A program made the position numbers and the translations under genes. A stretch of 57,520 nt of DNA, from assembly GCA_009694185.1 (NCBI GenBank), contig SHVR01000012.1, positions 1-57,520 on the forward strand. Reading direction: 5' to 3'. The stretch is from Alphaproteobacteria bacterium (lineage in GTDB: Bacteria > Pseudomonadota > Alphaproteobacteria > SHVR01). This document shows, one piece after another, positions 10,756-19,206 of this stretch. Position 1 is the first letter of the stretch. The number at the start of each line of letters is the position of its first letter. The notes under the pieces were generated by a model, which saw only the letters and a list, made by a program, of their open reading frames with translations, was not told the origin of the DNA and searched no databases.

Positions 10756-11556
10756 ATGGGTGAGGCGATGAGCACGGGCGCGAGATTAGCCGAAAAACTA
10801 GTACGCGACGGCCAGCCCGCCATCGCCTACCACCAGCTTGGCGGCGCGGCACCGGGCGTCCTCTTCCTCGGCGGCTTCATGTCCGACATGACCGGAGCGA
10901 AGGCGACCCGGCTCGAAGCCTTTTGCCGCGATGCCGGCCGGCAATATACCCGCTTCGACTATCGCGGCCATGGCCAGTCGGCGGGCCGCTTCGAGGCGGG
11001 CACGATTTCACTCTGGCGGGACGATGCCTTGGCGGTCCTCGACCGGGTGACCGAGGGGCCGCAGATCCTGGTCGGCTCCAGCATGGGTGGCTGGCTCATG
11101 CTGCTGGTGGCCTTGGCCCGGCCGGAGCGGGTGCGGGGCCTGGTGGGCATCGCCGCCGCACCCGATTTCGTCGCCCGCATGGTGGCAGGCTTCGATGCCG
11201 GCCAGCGCCGCGACCTCGCCGAGCGGGGCATGACATCGCGCCCTTCGCCTTATTCGCCCACCCCCTATCCGATCACCCGTGCGTTGATCGAGGATGGCCG
11301 GTGCCATCTCCTTCTCGACCGGCCGATCGAGCTTGCCATTCCGGTCCGCCTGTTGCACGGCCTCGCCGACGACTCGGTGCCTTGGCGGGTGTCGCTCGCC
11401 TTGGCCGAGCGGCTCGCCTCGGCCGATGTCCGAGTGAGCCTCGTCAAGGGCGGCGACCACCGCCTCTCGAACGCGGCCGATCTCGACCTGCTCACCGCCA
11501 CCGTCGCCGAGATTTGCGCCCTGGTCAGCGCCGGCCGGCCAAGGTGCGGTGGATGA
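10756..11556 (+). CDS. Alpha/beta hydrolase
   Basis: A 266-residue serine hydrolase of the alpha/beta fold. The oxyanion region FLGGFMSDMTG, the nucleophile elbow VGSSMGGW (Ser near residue 112), an acidic residue in HGLADDSVPW and the catalytic His in KGGDHRLS near residue 236 are all in expected order. The pattern resembles the small carboxylesterase/ABHD10-like group. A GGAG lies 7 bases before the ATG at 10756; an alternative ATG is at 10768. The substrate is unknown. Its start is 18 bases from the divergent glycosyltransferase start. Confidence 0.88.
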   Translation: MGEAMSTGARLAEKLVRDGQPAIAYHQLGGAAPGVLFLGGFMSDMTGAKATRLEAFCRDAGRQYTRFDYRGHGQSAGRFEAGTISLWRDDALAVLDRVTEGPQILVGSSMGGWLMLLVALARPERVRGLVGIAAAPDFVARMVAGFDAGQRRDLAERGMTSRPSPYSPTPYPITRALIEDGRCHLLLDRPIELAIPVRLLHGLADDSVPWRVSLALAERLASADVRVSLVKGGDHRLSNAADLDLLTATVAEICALVSAGRPRCGG

Positions 11557-11650
11557 GGAAGCCGGCGAGCGCCATGGCGGTCGATATGAAGGAACGGATG
11601 ACGGTGCACACTCCGTTCCGGTGGTGGCGGCATCGGATTAATCGCCGCCC

Positions 11651-12022
11651 CTACTCGACGAAAGTCACCACCTCGACCTTGTTGCCGTCGGCGTCCTGGA
11701 TGAAGGCGGCGTAATAGTTGCCGGTATATTCGGGGCGGAGGCCCGGCGCACCCTGGTCCTTGGCGCCGCCCGCCAAGGCGGCGCGCCAGAAGCCGTCGAC
11801 CTCGGCCTTATGGCGGGTTCGCAGACACACATGGACGCCGTTGTCGCCAGCCACCCCGAGGCCCGCCCGGTGATTGAGCCAGAATTCGGCATAGCGCTTG
11901 CCGAAGCCGACCGTGGTTGCCCGCTCCACCAGCTTCGTGAAGCCAATCTCCTTTAGGACCGCCGTGTAGAAGGCCACGTTCGCCTGCAAGTCACGGACTC
12001 CGATCGAGACATGGTCGATCAT
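11651..12022 (-). CDS. VOC-family (glyoxalase/bleomycin-resistance/dioxygenase) protein
   Basis: A 123-residue single-domain vicinal oxygen chelate protein. It begins MIDHVSIGVRDL with the typical first-strand metal-ligand His. It contains FYTAVLKEIG near residue 18 and ends with the strand pair YYAAFIQDADGNKVEVV, where the conserved Asp-Gly and the second metal-side Glu lie. Most such proteins dimerise to bind a metal and small ligand. No substrate can be inferred from the neighbours. Confidence 0.88.
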   Translation of the reverse strand: MIDHVSIGVRDLQANVAFYTAVLKEIGFTKLVERATTVGFGKRYAEFWLNHRAGLGVAGDNGVHVCLRTRHKAEVDGFWRAALAGGAKDQGAPGLRPEYTGNYYAAFIQDADGNKVEVVTFVE

Positions 12023-12127
12023 GCTTTACTCCCCCATCGCGCGTTTCCCATCGGGCCAAAGGCGGGGCATTATAGGCATCGACGACACAAAATACCGCTG
12101 CGGCGACCTGGATGATGGCGCCCGCGA

Positions 12128-12247
12128 ATGAAAACCCTCGACGACTGCTTTGGCCCGACGGTACGGCTGACCGATGACGCGTTCGTCGTGACGGCCTACT
12201 TGACCGATAAGCCGGAGGACGGAGAAGACCTATGGCCGGTAAGATAA
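12128..12247 (+). pseudogene. C-terminal remnant of the protein partnered with DUF2283 (DUF4258-like)
   Basis: A 39-codon frame ends in VRLTDDAFVVTAYLTDKPEDGEDLWP. This resembles the C-terminus of small proteins commonly encoded just before DUF2283 genes. An in-frame TGA at 12113 and the lack of any recognisable N-terminal half upstream indicate a truncated gene. It overlaps the DUF2283 start by 16 nt, as intact pairs often do. The family assignment is from memory of the motif. Confidence 0.55.
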
Positions 12248-12441
12248 AGGTGTGGTTCGATGCGGAAGCCGACTTCCTGGAAGTGCGCTTCTGCGACGTC
12301 GCGGGCTATGAAAAGACGACCTCGAATGATGCGGTGATGGAACGGGTGGACGCCCAGGGCAACGTCATCGGTTTCAGCATCCTGGGGGTCAGCCGCATCC
12401 GCAAGGACAAGCCGCTCGAAGCAGAATTGCCCGCCGCCTGA
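12232..12441 (+). CDS. DUF2283 domain protein
   Basis: A 69-residue small protein with the DUF2283 pattern: KIKVWFDAEADFLEVRF at the N-terminus, VMERVDAQGNVIGFSILGVSRI in the middle and a short basic tail. Members are often the second gene of a two-gene unit with a toxin-like partner, so an antitoxin-like role is possible but unproven. Here the partner is only a fragment. It lies 15 bases before the gamma-glutamyltransferase ATG and may be co-transcribed with it. Confidence 0.85.
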   Translation: MAGKIKVWFDAEADFLEVRFCDVAGYEKTTSNDAVMERVDAQGNVIGFSILGVSRIRKDKPLEAELPAA

Positions 12442-12456
12442 AAAAAGGGGAACGCC

Positions 12457-14184
12457 ATGCAAATCTATCGCCCGGAAATCAAGGGAACCCGGCACATGGC
12501 CTCGTCCGGCCATTATCTGGCATCGGCAGCGGCGTTTGCCATCCTGGAAGCGGGCGGCAACGCCATCGACGCCGGTGTGGCGGCGGGCCTTTGCCTCGGC
12601 GTGCTGCAAAGCGATCTGGTGAGTGTGGGTGGCGTTGCTCCCATCATCCTGTATCTCGCCGAAGAGCGCGAAGTGGTGACCATCTCCGGCCTCGGCTGGT
12701 GGCCCAAGGCGGCCTCGGCCGAATATTTCCGGCGCGAGCATAACGGTAAGATCCCGAACGGGCTGAAGCGCACGGTCATTCCGGCCGCCCCCGATGCCTG
12801 GGTGACCGCCCTCGAGCGCTACGGCACCATGAGTTTTGGCGACGTGGCGGCCGCGGCGATCCGTTATTCGGGCGAAGGCTTCGCCATGTATCCGCTGATG
12901 AGCCAGATCATCGCCGGCCATATCGACGTCTATCGCCAATTCCCGGCAACGGCCGAACTCTTCTTGCCGAACGGCAAGCCGCCGGTGGTGGGCGAACTCT
13001 TCTTCCAGCGCGAGTTGGCTGAAACGCTCCGCTACATGGTGGCAGAGGAACGCGCCCATGGCCGTGCTGGACGCGCGGCGGGCTTGAAAGCCGCCCGCGA
13101 CGCCTTCTACAAGGGCGACATCGCCAAGACGATCACCGACTATCACGCGCAGCATGGCGGCTGGCTCACCATGGCGGATATGGCGGTGTTCAGGGTCGGC
13201 ATCGAGCCCCCGGTCAAGACCCGCTTCGGCGATGTGGAGGTCTATGCCTGCGGCCCCTGGTGCCAGGGCCCGGCGCTCCTGCAGGTGTTGAACGTGGTGG
13301 GCGGCATGAACGTCACCAACATGCAACATAACGGCACCGACTATATCCATGGCCTGACCGAGGCGGTGAAGCTGGTCATGGCCGACCGGGACGCCTATCT
13401 GGGCGATCCCAGATTCGTCGACGTGCCCATGGCGGCACTCCTCTCGGCGGATTATGCCGACCGGCGCCGGGCGCAAATCCGCATGGACCGGGCGTATCCC
13501 GAAATGCCGGCGGCGATCGCGGCTTCGGCCTTGGGCCTCGCCGCCGACCGGGCGATGCCGGCCCGGCCCGAGCCCACGCCCAAGTCGCCTGGCGCCGACC
13601 TCGACACTTCGTTCTGCTGTGTCGTCGACCGGCACGGCAATGTGTTCTCGGCCACACCCAGCGACGCCTCCTATCATGGTGGTGTGATCCCCGGCGTCGG
13701 CATGACCATCTCGCCGCGCGGTAACCAGTCCTGGACCGATCCCGACCATCCCTCTTGCCTGGCACCGGGCAAGCGCCCGCGCCTCACCCCCAATCCGGCG
13801 ATCGCCATTCGCAATGGCAACGAGTTCATGCCCTTCGGCACGCCCGGCGGCGACGTGCAGACCCAGGCCATGCTGCAAGTGTTCCTCAATGTTTTCGCCT
13901 GGGGCATGGAGCCCCAGGCGGCGATCGAGCAGCCGCGCTTCGCCTCCTACAGCTTTCCCTCCTCGTTCGAGCCACATGACTATTATCCGGGCTTGCTCAA
14001 GCTCGAGGGACGCATCGACAAGGCGACGGGCCGGGCGTTGGGTGAGCGCGGCCACAAGGTCGAATGGTGGCCAGACTGGGTCTGGCTCGCGGGCTGCGTG
14101 TGCGCCATCCATTCGGACGCCAAGAAGGGCATCATGACCGGCGGCGCCGACCCGCGCCGCCCGGCCTACGCGGTGGGGTGGTAG
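12457..14184 (+). CDS. Gamma-glutamyltransferase family protein (Ntn hydrolase)
   Basis: A 575-residue self-processing N-terminal-nucleophile hydrolase that cleaves or transfers gamma-glutamyl groups, or a related amide hydrolase. Family landmarks are MASSGHYLASAAAFAILEAGGNAIDA at the N-terminus, GLGWWP, and MPFGTPGGDVQTQ near residue 460. At the autocleavage site the usual TTHYSVVD is replaced by TSFCCVVD (about residue 383). The nucleophile Thr is kept, but the following residues differ, so the substrate may not be glutathione. There is no signal peptide. A strong purine-rich run lies upstream of the ATG. Confidence 0.88.
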   Translation: MQIYRPEIKGTRHMASSGHYLASAAAFAILEAGGNAIDAGVAAGLCLGVLQSDLVSVGGVAPIILYLAEEREVVTISGLGWWPKAASAEYFRREHNGKIPNGLKRTVIPAAPDAWVTALERYGTMSFGDVAAAAIRYSGEGFAMYPLMSQIIAGHIDVYRQFPATAELFLPNGKPPVVGELFFQRELAETLRYMVAEERAHGRAGRAAGLKAARDAFYKGDIAKTITDYHAQHGGWLTMADMAVFRVGIEPPVKTRFGDVEVYACGPWCQGPALLQVLNVVGGMNVTNMQHNGTDYIHGLTEAVKLVMADRDAYLGDPRFVDVPMAALLSADYADRRRAQIRMDRAYPEMPAAIAASALGLAADRAMPARPEPTPKSPGADLDTSFCCVVDRHGNVFSATPSDASYHGGVIPGVGMTISPRGNQSWTDPDHPSCLAPGKRPRLTPNPAIAIRNGNEFMPFGTPGGDVQTQAMLQVFLNVFAWGMEPQAAIEQPRFASYSFPSSFEPHDYYPGLLKLEGRIDKATGRALGERGHKVEWWPDWVWLAGCVCAIHSDAKKGIMTGGADPRRPAYAVGW

Positions 14185-14219
14185 GCATTCAACTACCTGG
14201 ATTTGCGCCAACCAGCCCC

Positions 14220-14225
14220 TATAAT
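14220..14225 (+). promoter_or_regulatory. Possible -10 box upstream of the polyamine-type ABC operon
   Basis: A perfect TATAAT sits 96 bases before the substrate-binding-protein ATG in the 136-base gap after the gamma-glutamyltransferase gene. No good -35 is seen at the usual spacing, so this is only a candidate promoter for the 14321-20420 gene run. Confidence 0.3.
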
Positions 14226-14320
14226 TGCCGGCTATTTGGGAAAACTCGCGCGGCGGTGCCCATGGCCAGGCTGGCATGTGCATTGCGTCGCTCTCATCCG
14301 TGCCGCATCGGAGGTAGACC

Positions 14321-15379
14321 ATGAAACAGCATCCATCGACCTCGCGCCGCTCCATCTCGCGCCGCCATATGCTGGCTGGCACCGCCGCCGGCCTGGCCGT
14401 GCTCGGCGCCCCCGCCATCTTGCGTGCCCAGGCCCGCGAGATCTTCGTCGGCGGCCCGGCCTCGCCCGGTCTTCAGGACGTGCTCTTCCCGGTAATCGAG
14501 AAGAAGCACAATTTGAAGATCCTGTTCGAGGGGACGAACTCGCTCATCAATCTGGAAAAGCTGCGCTCGAACAAGGCGAAGCCCACCATGACCGTGACCA
14601 TGATGGACGACCCGGTCCTGATCCTGACCGAGCGGGAAAAGCTGATCCGCCGGCTCACCCCGGCGGCGGTCCCCAATCTGGCGGACGTCATTGCAACGGC
14701 GAAACCCCGGGACGCCATGTGGGTCAATTGGTGCCAGCCCATGTGCAGCTTCTCCCACAACACCAAGGCGCTGCCCAACGGCCTCGCCTCCTATGGCGAG
14801 GCCTGGGACAAGCGGTTCAAGGACCGCATCATCATGATCTCCATGCGGATCACCCAGGCGATCGTGCCGCTTGTGGCCGCCGCCGCCCATGCCACGGGCA
14901 AGCCGATCGGCGACGCGGCCATGAAGGAATGGCCGGCCGGCATCGAGCGGCTGAAGGAGCTCCGCCCCAACATCCTGCAAGTCTCGACCAACGTGCCCCA
15001 GGCGCAGCAATTGCTTGAAACGGGCGAGTGCGACCTGTTGATGAGCCCGGATTCGCGCTCGACCCTGTTCCGGAAATCCCAGGGTGCCCCGGTCGACCAG
15101 GGTTATCCCAAGGAAGGTGTCGTCGCCATGCCCGCGGGCGTCGCACTCGTCGAGGGCGGACCCAATCAGGAGCTCGGCCTAATCTTCATCAACGAGCTCT
15201 TGAACCCCGAGACCCAGGCGCTCATCAGCCGGACGTTCTTTTCTCGGCCGACCCATGCCAAGGCGGTGCTGCCCCAGGGCCTCACCTTCCCGGAGCTGAT
15301 CGTCCTCGACTGGGAGTATTTCGCCGATAATCGCAATGCCATGATCGAACGTTACGAGCGGGATCTCGCCGCGAAATGA
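14321..15379 (+). CDS. ABC transporter substrate-binding protein, spermidine/putrescine (PotD/PotF) type
   Basis: A 352-residue periplasmic binding protein. The N-terminus has two consecutive twin-Arg motifs (SRRSIS and SRRHML), then a hydrophobic stretch ending ILRAQA near residue 38, consistent with Tat export. The mature part has the extracellular solute-binding family 1 layout. It is the first gene of a four-gene operon whose members overlap by 4 nt (ATGA). The ligand cannot be read from sequence; PotD-like proteins bind polyamines, opines, betaines, iron or thiamine. Confidence 0.9.
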   Translation: MKQHPSTSRRSISRRHMLAGTAAGLAVLGAPAILRAQAREIFVGGPASPGLQDVLFPVIEKKHNLKILFEGTNSLINLEKLRSNKAKPTMTVTMMDDPVLILTEREKLIRRLTPAAVPNLADVIATAKPRDAMWVNWCQPMCSFSHNTKALPNGLASYGEAWDKRFKDRIIMISMRITQAIVPLVAAAAHATGKPIGDAAMKEWPAGIERLKELRPNILQVSTNVPQAQQLLETGECDLLMSPDSRSTLFRKSQGAPVDQGYPKEGVVAMPAGVALVEGGPNQELGLIFINELLNPETQALISRTFFSRPTHAKAVLPQGLTFPELIVLDWEYFADNRNAMIERYERDLAAK

Positions 15380-16491
15380 GCTTGTCGGCGGGTCTGGCGG
15401 AGGCGGTGTCCGAGGCCCGCGTCGATCCGGACTATCTCAGGATCGAGAAGGTGTCGAAGCGGTTCGGCTCGACCACGGTGCTCTCCGATCTCGATCTCGC
15501 GGTCGGCCGCGGCGAGTTCGTGTCGCTGTTGGGACCCTCGGGCTGTGGCAAGACCACGCTCCTGCGCATCGTCGCCGGGATGCTTGCGCCCGAGCGTGGC
15601 CAGGTCGCCGTCGGCGGGCGGAACCTGACGCGCGTCCAGACGCATCGGCGCAACATCGGCGTGGTATTCCAGAACTACGCGCTGTTTCCGCACCTCACCG
15701 TGGCCGAGAACATCGCTTTCGGCCTCCGCGCCCAGCGCCTGCCCGCCGCCCTGATCGGCGAGCGGGTGAAGGAAGCGCTGGCGATGGTGCGCCTCGAGGA
15801 CTTCGCCGACCGGCGTATCCTGGCGCTCTCGGGCGGCCAGCAGCAGCGGGTCGCGGTGGCGCGCGCGACCGTGGTGAAGCCGGCGCTTCTCCTCTTGGAC
15901 GAGCCGTTCAGCTCGCTCGACCGCAAGCTCCGCGAGACCATGCAGATCGAGCTTCGCCACCTGCTGCGCGACCTCGACATCACCTCGATCTTCGTCACCC
16001 ACGACCAGGACGAGGCGCTGGTGATGAGCGACCGGATCGCGGTGATGAACGCGGGCCGCATCGAGCATCTCGACACCCCGGCCCGGGTCTATGCGCGACC
16101 GAACAGCTTGTTCGTGATGGAATTCGTCGGCCAGTCCACCCGCCTCGGCGGCACGGCCGCCGGCGGCGAGCATGGCTCGATGGCCATCGACACGGGCCAG
16201 GGCCGGCTGCGCGCGCCGGGCAGTTTCATGGCGGGCAGCGCTGTTGTTCTCGGCATTCGCCCGGAGGCGATCGAACTCGGCGAAGGACCGGGCGACGCCT
16301 TCAACACGGTTCGAGCGCGGCTCCGCGACATCGTGTTCTTCGGCGCGCGCACCATGCTCTATTTCGAGCCGGCGAACCCGGCCGATCGCATCCTGGTCGA
16401 TCTGGCGCGCCTACCCGGCGGCCTGGCGCCCGGTGCCACGGTGACGTTGCGCTGGCCGGTCGCCGAGACGCTGGTATTTCCGGCGCCATGA
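15376..16491 (+). CDS. ABC transporter ATP-binding protein, PotA type
   Basis: A 371-residue ATPase subunit. The Walker A GPSGCGKTT is at residues 53-61, the Q-loop lies in VVFQNYALFPH, the signature LSGGQQQRVAVAR is near 153, Walker B LLLLDEPFSSLD is near 174, and the switch His is in VTHDQDEA. A C-terminal TOBE-like beta domain follows (LGIRPEAIEL). This architecture is typical of importers of the spermidine/putrescine family. It starts 4 nt inside the preceding gene and ends 4 nt inside the first permease gene. Confidence 0.93.
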   Translation: MSLSAGLAEAVSEARVDPDYLRIEKVSKRFGSTTVLSDLDLAVGRGEFVSLLGPSGCGKTTLLRIVAGMLAPERGQVAVGGRNLTRVQTHRRNIGVVFQNYALFPHLTVAENIAFGLRAQRLPAALIGERVKEALAMVRLEDFADRRILALSGGQQQRVAVARATVVKPALLLLDEPFSSLDRKLRETMQIELRHLLRDLDITSIFVTHDQDEALVMSDRIAVMNAGRIEHLDTPARVYARPNSLFVMEFVGQSTRLGGTAAGGEHGSMAIDTGQGRLRAPGSFMAGSAVVLGIRPEAIELGEGPGDAFNTVRARLRDIVFFGARTMLYFEPANPADRILVDLARLPGGLAPGATVTLRWPVAETLVFPAP

Positions 16492-17369
16492 TCGCGACAC
16501 CCGCCACACCGGCCGCGGCACCCACCAAGGAGCGGCGCCCGTTCGACCCGAAGGCGCTCATTGTGCTGCCCGGGATCGCCTACATGGCGCTGGTGTTTCT
16601 CATTCCGGTGTTGCGCCTGGTGGGCGACAGCCTGCGAGGCGCCGAGGGCTTCAGCCTATCCGGGTACGACCGGGTGCTGGGCGACCCTTATTATGTCCAG
16701 GTCATCTTGAATTCGCTGCAACTCGGGCTGGTGACGACGCTCGGCACCCTCTTGCTCGGCTATCCGGCGGCCATGGCGCTCTCGCGCGCCAAAGGCCAGT
16801 GGCAGGTGTTGCTGGTCGCGCTCATTTTCCTCCCCCTCACCGTCAGCATCATCGTCAAGACCTTCGGCCTCACCATCATGATGCGGCGCGACGGCATCGT
16901 GAACTGGCTGCTCGTCAACCTCTATGTGATCGACCGTCCGATACGCCTGGTGTTCACCGAGTTCGCGCTCTATTTCGGCATGATCAACGTGTTCCTGCCG
17001 TTGATGATCCTGCCGCTCTATTCGGTCATGCGGATGATCGACCCGCGCCTCGGCGAGGCGGCCGCCTCGCTCGGCGCCGGGCCGGCGCGCACCTTCTTCC
17101 GCGTGACCCTGCCGCTCACGGCACCCGGCATCGTGGCCGGGGTCTCGCTCGTCTTCTCGATCGCGGTCGCCGCCTATGTGACGCCGGGCCTTTTGATCGG
17201 CGACCGGTTCATGACCATGTCGCAAGTGATGGCCAAGGCTTATTTGAACCTCCGCGACTTCCAGCTCGGCGCCAGCATGGCCATGATCATGCTGGCGATC
17301 GCCCTCATTGTGATTTTCCTCGCCACGTACTTGGCGCGCATGGGCGTTGCCCGGGATCCTCCCCGATGA
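16488..17369 (+). CDS. ABC transporter permease, PotB type
   Basis: A 293-residue inner-membrane permease with about six hydrophobic segments; the first is LIVLPGIAYMALVFLIPVL after a short cytosolic N-terminus. The EAA loop that docks the ATPase is visible as EAAASLGAGPARTFFRVTLP near residue 188. It lies between the ATPase and second permease genes with 4-nt overlaps on both sides. Confidence 0.91.
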   Translation: MIATPATPAAAPTKERRPFDPKALIVLPGIAYMALVFLIPVLRLVGDSLRGAEGFSLSGYDRVLGDPYYVQVILNSLQLGLVTTLGTLLLGYPAAMALSRAKGQWQVLLVALIFLPLTVSIIVKTFGLTIMMRRDGIVNWLLVNLYVIDRPIRLVFTEFALYFGMINVFLPLMILPLYSVMRMIDPRLGEAAASLGAGPARTFFRVTLPLTAPGIVAGVSLVFSIAVAAYVTPGLLIGDRFMTMSQVMAKAYLNLRDFQLGASMAMIMLAIALIVIFLATYLARMGVARDPPR

Positions 17370-18160
17370 TCGCCCGGCTCGCGCTCGGCTTCTGCTGGTG
17401 CATGCTGGCCCTGGTGTTGATTTTCCTGTTCGCGCCGATCCTGATCGTGGTCGCCGTCTCGTTCACGGAATCGCCGATCTTCGCGTTTCCGCCGACCGGT
17501 TTCTCGCTGCGCTGGTACGGGGCGATCCGCAACGCCGACGGGTTGATCGCCGCCGCCTGGCTTTCGGCCCAGATCGCGCTCATGGCGACCGCCACGTCGC
17601 TGGTCCTCGGCACGCTCGCCGCCATCGCGGTCGTCCGCCGGATGGTGCCGGCGGGCGAGGCGGTCGCCGCCTTCATGGCATCGCCGGTCATGATCCCGGG
17701 CCTGGTGCTCGGCATCGCCATGCTACAGGCGGCGCGCGCCTTCGGTCTCACCGACGCCTATTCGACGCTGCTGATGGCGCATGTGGTGGTGACCATGCCG
17801 TTCGTCATGCGCACCGTGCTCGCCAGCCTATCGCTATTCAATTTCGACATGGTGGACGCCGCGCGCACCCTCGGCTGTTCCTATCCCATGGCACTCTGGC
17901 GGGTGCTGGTGCCCGGTATCCTGCCGGGCTTCATGTCGGGGGCGCTGTTCGCCTTCATCGCGTCGTTCGACAATTATCCGGTCTCGATCTTCCTGGTGAA
18001 CGTGCGCACCAAGACCCTGCCGATTCAGCTTTTGAACCAGGTGGAGATCTCGCCCGACCCCACTGTCGCCGCCGTCGCGACGCTGTTGATTCTGGCGACG
18101 GTCGCCGCCTTGATCGCCTGCGACCGGCTGGTTGGGCTGCGCCGCATGGCGTCGATCTGA
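17366..18160 (+). CDS. ABC transporter permease, PotC type
   Basis: A 264-residue inner-membrane permease. The first membrane segment is CMLALVLIFLFAPILIVVAV, and the signature FSLRWYGAI after it is typical of PotC. The EAA-like loop is DAARTLGCSYPMALWRVLVP near residue 168. The frame is open upstream inside the PotB-type gene; ATG 17366 is chosen for its ATGA overlap. It is the last transporter gene; the next gene follows after 80 bases on the same strand. Confidence 0.91.
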   Translation: MIARLALGFCWCMLALVLIFLFAPILIVVAVSFTESPIFAFPPTGFSLRWYGAIRNADGLIAAAWLSAQIALMATATSLVLGTLAAIAVVRRMVPAGEAVAAFMASPVMIPGLVLGIAMLQAARAFGLTDAYSTLLMAHVVVTMPFVMRTVLASLSLFNFDMVDAARTLGCSYPMALWRVLVPGILPGFMSGALFAFIASFDNYPVSIFLVNVRTKTLPIQLLNQVEISPDPTVAAVATLLILATVAALIACDRLVGLRRMASI

Positions 18161-18179
18161 GGCTCGCCCCTTGTTCGCC

Positions 18180-18194
18180 CGCCGCCTCGCGGCG
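18180..18194 (+). other. GC-rich stem-loop between the transporter and selenoprotein-like genes
   Basis: CGCCGC and GCGGCG form a perfect 6-bp stem around a CTC loop in the 80-base gap. No T-run follows, so it is not a standard terminator. It could be a processing or stability element that lets the downstream genes stay in the same transcript. Confidence 0.35.
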
Positions 18195-18240
18195 ACAATG
18201 CCCGATCTTTGAAAGCGGCCATGAAGACGAAGGACCCCCG

Positions 18241-19206
18241 ATGACCGACAAGCTGGACAGCCTGGATTACACGCCCGACCATGACGCGCCGATCCCTTAT
18301 ATGGAACGCATCCGCGGCTATTACGCGGCGCTCGGCTATGGCAAGCCCTATCAATGGGCCCATTATGCCGACGTGCCGTTCACGGCGCTCGCGAAGCCGC
18401 TCGCCCAGAGTCGTGTTTCGCTCATCACCACGGCGGCACCCTTTCAACCGGACAAGGGCGATCAGGGTCCGGGGGCGCCTTACAACGCGGCGGCCAAATT
18501 CTATCGGGTCTATTCCGAGGGCACCGAGGGCGAGCCGGATCTGCGTATTTCCCATATCGGCATCGACCGCAAGCACACCACCGCCGAGGACATCAATAGC
18601 TGGTTTCCGCTCGAAGCCTTGCGGCGGCTCCAGGCGGCGGGCAGGATCGGCGAGCTGGCGCCCCGCTTCCATGGTGCCCCCACCAACCGCAGCCAGAAGA
18701 CCACCATCGAACAGGATTGCGTCGACCTGTTGGCGGGCGTGCGCGCGGACAGAGCCGACGTCGCCGTCATCGCCGGCAATTGACCCGTCTGCCACCAGAC
18801 CGTGAGTCTGGTCGCCCGTCACCTGGAAGCCAACGGTATCCCGACGATCGTCATGGGCTCGGCCAAGGACATCGTGGAATGGGTCGGCGTGCCGCGTTTC
18901 CTCTTCAGCGACTTTCCGCTGGGTAATCCGGCGGGGAAGCCCCGGGACACGGCCTCCCAGGCCTTCACTCTGGAGCTCGCGTTGCAGGTGCTGGAGAGTG
19001 CCCCGGGTCCGCGCACCACGGTGCAGTCGCCCCTCAAGTGGCGCGTGAGCGCGGATTGGAAGCTCGACTACAGCAATATCGCGCAACTCTCGCCCCAGGA
19101 GATCGCCCGGCGGCGCCAGGAGTTCGACGCCAACAAGGAAGTCGCCAAGGGACGCCGGGTCGAGGCGGGCCTGGGTGCCAAGCGGGCGAGCGGGGACGGA
19201 TCGTGA
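18241..19206 (+). CDS. Candidate selenoprotein, glycine/sarcosine/betaine/D-proline reductase selenoprotein B-like (in-frame TGA read as Sec)
   Basis: A conventional translation stops at TGA 18781-18783, but the same frame continues without another stop to 19206, giving a 321-residue product with Sec at residue 181. Before the TGA the protein matches the GrdB/PrdB pattern (LRISHIGIDRK, EDINSWFPLEAL, GRIGELAPRFHG). After it comes P-V-C-H-Q-T-V, so the TGA begins a UxxC redox motif, then ARHLEANGIPTIVMG, also family-like. A SECIS-like hairpin follows at once. GAAGGA lies before the ATG and the true stop overlaps the next gene. In clostridia such subunits reduce glycine, betaine or proline; the role in aerobic bacteria is unknown. 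A nonsense mutation of a Cys codon is the alternative. Confidence 0.8.
18781..18821 (+). promoter_or_regulatory. SECIS-like hairpin next to the in-frame TGA
   Basis: ACCAGAC (18794-18800) and GTCTGGT (18806-18812) pair perfectly over 7 bp around the loop CGTGA. The loop begins 17 bases after the TGA and has G as its second base, which fits the known bacterial SECIS geometry. In addition, TGAC at 18781-18784 can pair with GTCA at 18818-18821 to form a lower stem that includes the UGA itself, as in E. coli fdhF. Folding was done by eye. Confidence 0.65.

Noticed and set aside
12196-14418. 740-codon minus-strand frame over the gamma-glutamyltransferase
   Set aside because: Shadow frame with strand-symmetric codon bias; the opposite strand holds a full Ntn-hydrolase family protein.
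18802-19206. Separate small gene starting with GTG after the TGA
   Set aside because: There is no ribosome-binding site at that position, and the sequence is the direct continuation of the same GrdB/PrdB-like domain, so a single read-through product fits better.
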